Below, piece after piece: positions 14,264-17,500 of a stretch of 17,500 bases of DNA (position 1 is its first letter; each line of letters starts with the position of its first letter). Under the pieces are notes generated by a model. That model saw only the letters and a program-made list of their open reading frames with translations, was not told the origin of the DNA and made no database searches. Where the stretch lies: assembly GCA_037442205.1 (NCBI GenBank), contig JBBIQS010000131.1:1-17500 (forward strand), in the 5' to 3' direction. The position numbers were made by a program, and so were the translations under genes. Origin of the DNA: JBBIQS01 sp037442205 (GTDB lineage Bacteria > Myxococcota > Myxococcia > Myxococcales > UBA5297).

Positions 14264-14751
14264 GGAAAGAACTCATTCAACGCTTCGCCGGACCATGGGA
14301 ACCCGTGTGTCTTGTCCACGCGAACCTCAAGAGATGTCAGGCCCCGATCCCTTGCGCTCTGCAGATGCCAATTGACGGCAGCCAAGTCCGAGGAGCCATC
14401 CTTCCTGGTCGGCAGCAGCAGGCAGCCTGCCGTTGCACTCCCTGAATGAATGAAGAAGCTACTCCGAGGCGTGAATGCATTCCTGAGCGCAGTCATAGCG
14501 TAAGTGCCCAATGCCGCCTTGAGCCGCCACCCATAGCCCTCAGGCCAGCGAGTTCCATTCGCCCTTGTCGTCTCCCTCCCATTGATCAAATCGATATTAT
14601 AGGTCCCATCGGGAATCGCGGAGGCGGAATACGCGTATCCATCAGGCGCAAAAGTTGAACCAGAAAGAGCGAGCCATGAGACTGAACCGGTCACAATCCC
14701 CGAACTCTCATAAACGTAGCTGAGAGACAACCCATTGTAAGCCAGGTAGTC
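14260..14751 (-). other. Variable toxin domain of the Rhs protein (L,D-transpeptidase-like)
   Basis: The region encoding residues 879-1041, downstream of the D-W-S-G-L boundary where Rhs cores give way to swappable toxin tips. His980 and Cys988 are the predicted catalytic pair. The His-to-Cys spacing of 8 is shorter than in canonical YkuD enzymes and nearer to the compact Tlde1/DUF2778 layout, in which I-H-G-G precedes S-A-G-C-I by a few residues. Confidence 0.6.
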
Positions 14752-17500
14752 AAGGCCAGACCAATCCGCATTTCCAATCGGGTTAGACCCAGCATAGGAA
14801 TATGGATTAAGTTGTTTCCCCAATGCGGCATACGTCAGCGGCACATCTGCACGCTGCAGGAGAGGTTCCGGCTGCAAATACCGCCCAATGCTCGGGTCAT
14901 AGTAACGGTGCCAGTTCTCGAACAGATCCGTCTCGGCATCGTAGTACATACCTGGGCCCCGCAGCGGAATCGTAACCGGGGTCGCGCCGATTTGGTACCG
15001 GATATAGTCAAAGCCCTCGGTGCTGACGCCCTGATAGGGGAACGTTGTGGAAGCGGTGCAGTTTCTGAGGTTGCCGCTGGGGGCGCAATTATCAGCGGCC
15101 GCCGAGAAGTAGACGTCGAGAATGCCATCCGGGATCTCGTCCCAGCCCCCGACAACCGGCCCCTTGTGATAACCGCCATCAATTGCCCTGGAGTACCCAG
15201 CCGTGGTCCGCACTCGGGCGAAGTCGCACGGCGCGCGCAGACAACCCGGCTCGGTATCAACCATGTGGTATCGCACGCGCGCTCGGACGGTTGCACCGTC
15301 CCCGGGAGGCTGGCGGAGCCAAGCTATTCGCTGACTGAACGCACCGGTGCCGTAGGGATGAGCGGTGTCACCGTGCCACGAAACGCGGCTCTGATGCCCG
15401 AACGGATCGTAGTCGTGGGCATTGGCCACGCGGCGGTAGGTGTCGAGGATCACTGCCGGGCGGCCGATGTGATCATTTACGATGAAGTACAGACCGCGAT
15501 TAGTGGACTCTCCTCGGCGGGTAACGGTTCCGGTGAAGTCAGGGTCATGGGCCGTCCCGTTGGTCTGTGCGCGCATGAAAGCGACGGGCATCCCGCCTAG
15601 CCAGATGTACTCATCGATAGGAGCAGAAGTGGTCGCCGCGGGGTCGAAGAAGTAATCCTCCAACAGTTGGTGGCCGAGATCATAGGAAAACACGTCCCGA
15701 GTGAGGTTCGGATACTCCTTGATGCCTCGCCGGCGGAAGGCGTCGTAGAAGTAGTTGTAGTAGCCGGAAGCACCGCCGCCCGCGACCCAGTTGTGGGCTG
15801 GGATGGCCTTGAATACATCGGAATAGGTGTCGAAACTCGGCCGCAGGAGCCACCCCGCCGAGCCAGAGGAGTCAATGGCCCAATTCTTCTGCCTGACGTC
15901 TCCGTCAGCATTGTAGAAGTAGCTATAGCTGAGCGCCGACCAAGGGCACTGCGAGGACATTCCCGCTAGAGACTCAGGAGTGACTCCAACGGTCAATGAA
16001 TAGGAGCAGCCGTCTTCGGTCAGCCCGGTACGGTTGCCACGATGGTCATAGCCATAGGTGCGCAAGTCGTATGCGCCACCGACTGCCGCGAGTCCGGCTC
16101 CAGGAGGCGTAGAAGCCTTTCTCAACTGGAGCACGTTGTCATATTCGAACTGCTCGCGCCGAGCTTGAGTCGTGGAGGCATTCAAGGGCGTCGTCAGCAG
16201 GCAGGAATCCTGCTCGACAACTTGGTCGCCCTTCCATTGATAGATCCGCTTGAACACGTCCCCGCTGTTCGAGGGTCCGCCCTCCTCCAAGACGGACAGC
16301 GTCTGGTTGGAGATGTAGATTCCCCTGAGCCGTCCGCTTTCGTCCCAATTCGCTCCCTTGGAGGGCCTGGCGAAGTCGCAGGTCGTCTTGCTGGCGGGGA
16401 GCGAAGAGACGTCCCCCACCAAGTACTCGACCGAAGAGACCCCGCCGGGAGTAACCGGCGTGTTGACCTCGTATGCCCGCAACCCGCCATAGGGGAACCA
16501 CTTGGCATTGGTGATGATATCGGTCTCGAGCCCACTGACCGCGACGCTGGAAACCCGATTGCGGAGGCCGCCCGTTCCGTACCTATAGGTGACAGTTCGG
16601 CCGTGCGGATACCGGATGCTGGTGAGGTTGTCGTTGAGGTCGTAGGTGTAGTGAGTGTAGAGACCGTTCCACTGGTACAGGGAGCCACAAGCGGCCGGGT
16701 CGTCGGCTTTGGCGTTGGATTCCGGCGATATGCGGATCTCATCTGTCACCCGGCCCAGCTCGTCGTACGAATAGAACACTCTTCCGGTGGGATCGCTACG
16801 TTCGCGTAGCCGACCGGTAGTGAAGGTGAGCTCCGGACAGGTGGACTTGTCAAGAGTGCCTCCAGCTTCATCGTAGCGGAATGAGAACAGCGTGGTCGTC
16901 TGACCTCCGGCCACATCGGTAACATCAAGAAGACGCCCAAGTCCATCGTACGAGAAGGCAATCAGCTCGGACGGAGCCTGGGTCGGCCTTTGACGGAAAA
17001 TGAGGTTTCCGGCTGCGTCGTACTGATAACGAAAGACCGACTTGGTCGAGGAGCCCGGAACTGGAACCTTGACCTCAACAATGTTTCCGAAGTCGTCGGC
17101 CACATATTCGTCGGACAGCGCGAGATCCTGCGCCGGGGGAATTGCGGAACTATCCATGCGCCCGTCGGGATTGAATGCCGAGATGTTCCCAGCAGCGTCA
17201 TAAGAGAACAGTGACGAGACTGGCGTGTTGTCGCCGGCATAGGATCGCGCAGCAAGCAGGCCAGAAAGTCTGCCCGCGGGGTCGTACGTCCATTGCCAGC
17301 CTGAGGCGGTTGAGCACCCAGCAGATGCCCCGCCGCCGTAGGAATGGGAGTAGCATTTCGGCATGTCATCTGGCGTGTAGGTCATCCGTAACTCCTCGCC
17401 CCGCCCCGTCTTGCAAGAGGTTGGAGAGTCGCAGTCGGGGAAGCGCGAGCTACTTGGAGGCTGAAATCGCGACGGCGTACTCGTGGGGCAGCGGCACCGC
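14260..17500 (-). CDS. Rhs/YD-repeat polymorphic toxin with L,D-transpeptidase-like C-terminal domain (5' end outside window)
   Basis: At least 1041 residues counted from the ATG at 17385. The frame stays open through the right edge (first full codon 17499-17497), so the true start is probably outside. Dozens of YD repeats (Y-D-A-A-G-N, Y-D-G-L-G-R, Y-D-E-L-G-R) form the shell of an Rhs cocoon. The closing core motif I-G-R-Y-L-Q-P-E-P, N-P-Y-S-Y-A-G-S-N-P-I and D-W-S-G-L is at about 833-878. The variable C-terminus (879-1041) has P-D-G-T-Y-N-I-D, then R-S-S-F-F-I-H-S-G-S-A-T-A-G-C-L with His980 and Cys988, and a final strand S-L-E-V-R-V-D. This matches the His...Ser/Ala-Gly-Cys signature of L,D-transpeptidase-like toxins (Tlde1/DUF2778-like; DUF5675 is an alternative), which cut or exchange D-amino acids in peptidoglycan. 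The downstream gene is the likely immunity protein. Lower GC than the flanks indicates transfer. Confidence 0.85.
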   Translation of the reverse strand, partial: RCRCPTSTPSRFQPPSSSRFPDCDSPTSCKTGRGEELRMTYTPDDMPKCYSHSYGGGASAGCSTASGWQWTYDPAGRLSGLLAARSYAGDNTPVSSLFSYDAAGNISAFNPDGRMDSSAIPPAQDLALSDEYVADDFGNIVEVKVPVPGSSTKSVFRYQYDAAGNLIFRQRPTQAPSELIAFSYDGLGRLLDVTDVAGGQTTTLFSFRYDEAGGTLDKSTCPELTFTTGRLRERSDPTGRVFYSYDELGRVTDEIRISPESNAKADDPAACGSLYQWNGLYTHYTYDLNDNLTSIRYPHGRTVTYRYGTGGLRNRVSSVAVSGLETDIITNAKWFPYGGLRAYEVNTPVTPGGVSSVEYLVGDVSSLPASKTTCDFARPSKGANWDESGRLRGIYISNQTLSVLEEGGPSNSGDVFKRIYQWKGDQVVEQDSCLLTTPLNASTTQARREQFEYDNVLQLRKASTPPGAGLAAVGGAYDLRTYGYDHRGNRTGLTEDGCSYSLTVGVTPESLAGMSSQCPWSALSYSYFYNADGDVRQKNWAIDSSGSAGWLLRPSFDTYSDVFKAIPAHNWVAGGGASGYYNYFYDAFRRRGIKEYPNLTRDVFSYDLGHQLLEDYFFDPAATTSAPIDEYIWLGGMPVAFMRAQTNGTAHDPDFTGTVTRRGESTNRGLYFIVNDHIGRPAVILDTYRRVANAHDYDPFGHQSRVSWHGDTAHPYGTGAFSQRIAWLRQPPGDGATVRARVRYHMVDTEPGCLRAPCDFARVRTTAGYSRAIDGGYHKGPVVGGWDEIPDGILDVYFSAAADNCAPSGNLRNCTASTTFPYQGVSTEGFDYIRYQIGATPVTIPLRGPGMYYDAETDLFENWHRYYDPSIGRYLQPEPLLQRADVPLTYAALGKQLNPYSYAGSNPIGNADWSGLDYLAYNGLSLSYVYESSGIVTGSVSWLALSGSTFAPDGYAYSASAIPDGTYNIDLINGRETTRANGTRWPEGYGWRLKAALGTYAMTALRNAFTPRSSFFIHSGSATAGCLLLPTRKDGSSDLAAVNWHLQSARDRGLTSLEVRVDKTHGFPWSGEALNEFFP
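17392..17397 (-). promoter_or_regulatory. Shine-Dalgarno-like GAGGAG before the internal Rhs ATG at 17385
   Basis: GAGGAG with a 6-nt spacer precedes the ATG at 17385. It could mark the true start of a short Rhs (a 'tip' cassette lacking the N-terminal trafficking part) or an internal start. The reading frame is also open upstream as ...G-R-G-E-E-L-R, in which these bases code Glu-Glu, so it may be coincidence. Confidence 0.3.

Noticed and set aside
14812..15600. Plus-strand 262-codon frame antisense to the Rhs gene
   Set aside because: Shadow of the YD-repeat protein with no motif or ribosome site.

Overview
This is a GC-rich (about 65-75% in most lines) Gram-negative bacterial chromosome segment. 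It carries outer-membrane, periplasmic and Tad-pilus genes. The layout of the pilus genes (TadE-like, a long TadG-like with an extended Ala/Ser-rich ectodomain, a second TadE-like) and the internal calpain protease recall Myxococcota and other delta-proteobacteria-like lineages. The species cannot be named from the sequence.

Layout. (1) Positions 1-3715, minus strand: a tight operon of three Tad/Flp pilus minor-subunit genes, read right to left. A fourth gene starts at position 39 with an ATGA overlap and its own Shine-Dalgarno, and runs off the left edge. (2) 3716-3962: a divergent control region with a 7-bp-arm palindrome. (3) 3963-5690, plus strand: a two-gene unit of a small unrecognised protein and a calpain-family (C2) cysteine protease with a complete Cys/His/Asn triad, placed so that one likely controls or assists the other. 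(4) 5698-8506, minus strand: an outer-membrane barrel-like protein followed by a SulP/SLC26-type anion transporter with a STAS domain. (5) 8681-9610, plus strand: an Ala/Arg-rich helical protein built from three repeats of about 57 residues with a C-terminal membrane anchor. (6) 9627-12046, minus strand: a seven-segment membrane protein, then a DUF2092 periplasmic protein and a small Tyr-rich exported protein joined by an ATGA overlap. (7) 12176-13361, minus strand: yacG (gyrase-inhibitor zinc-ribbon) overlapping a D-2-hydroxyacid dehydrogenase of the glyoxylate/hydroxypyruvate reductase type. (8) 13362-17500: a visibly less GC-rich accessory island. It holds the 3' remnant of an IS3-type transposase, a small exported protein, and a large Rhs/YD-repeat protein that runs off the right edge.

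The most interesting item is the last region. The Rhs protein ends, after its core-closing motif, in a domain of about 163 residues with the His...Ala-Gly-Cys signature of L,D-transpeptidase-like (Tlde1/DUF2778-like) enzymes, which act on peptidoglycan. Its stop codon overlaps (ATGA) the start of a 164-residue protein with a signal peptide or membrane anchor, exactly where an immunity gene would sit. This reads as a contact-dependent or secreted antibacterial toxin-immunity pair with a periplasmic target. The calpain two-gene unit and the three-repeat tail-anchored protein are the next most interesting. No tRNA, rRNA, CRISPR array or convincing intrinsic terminator was seen.
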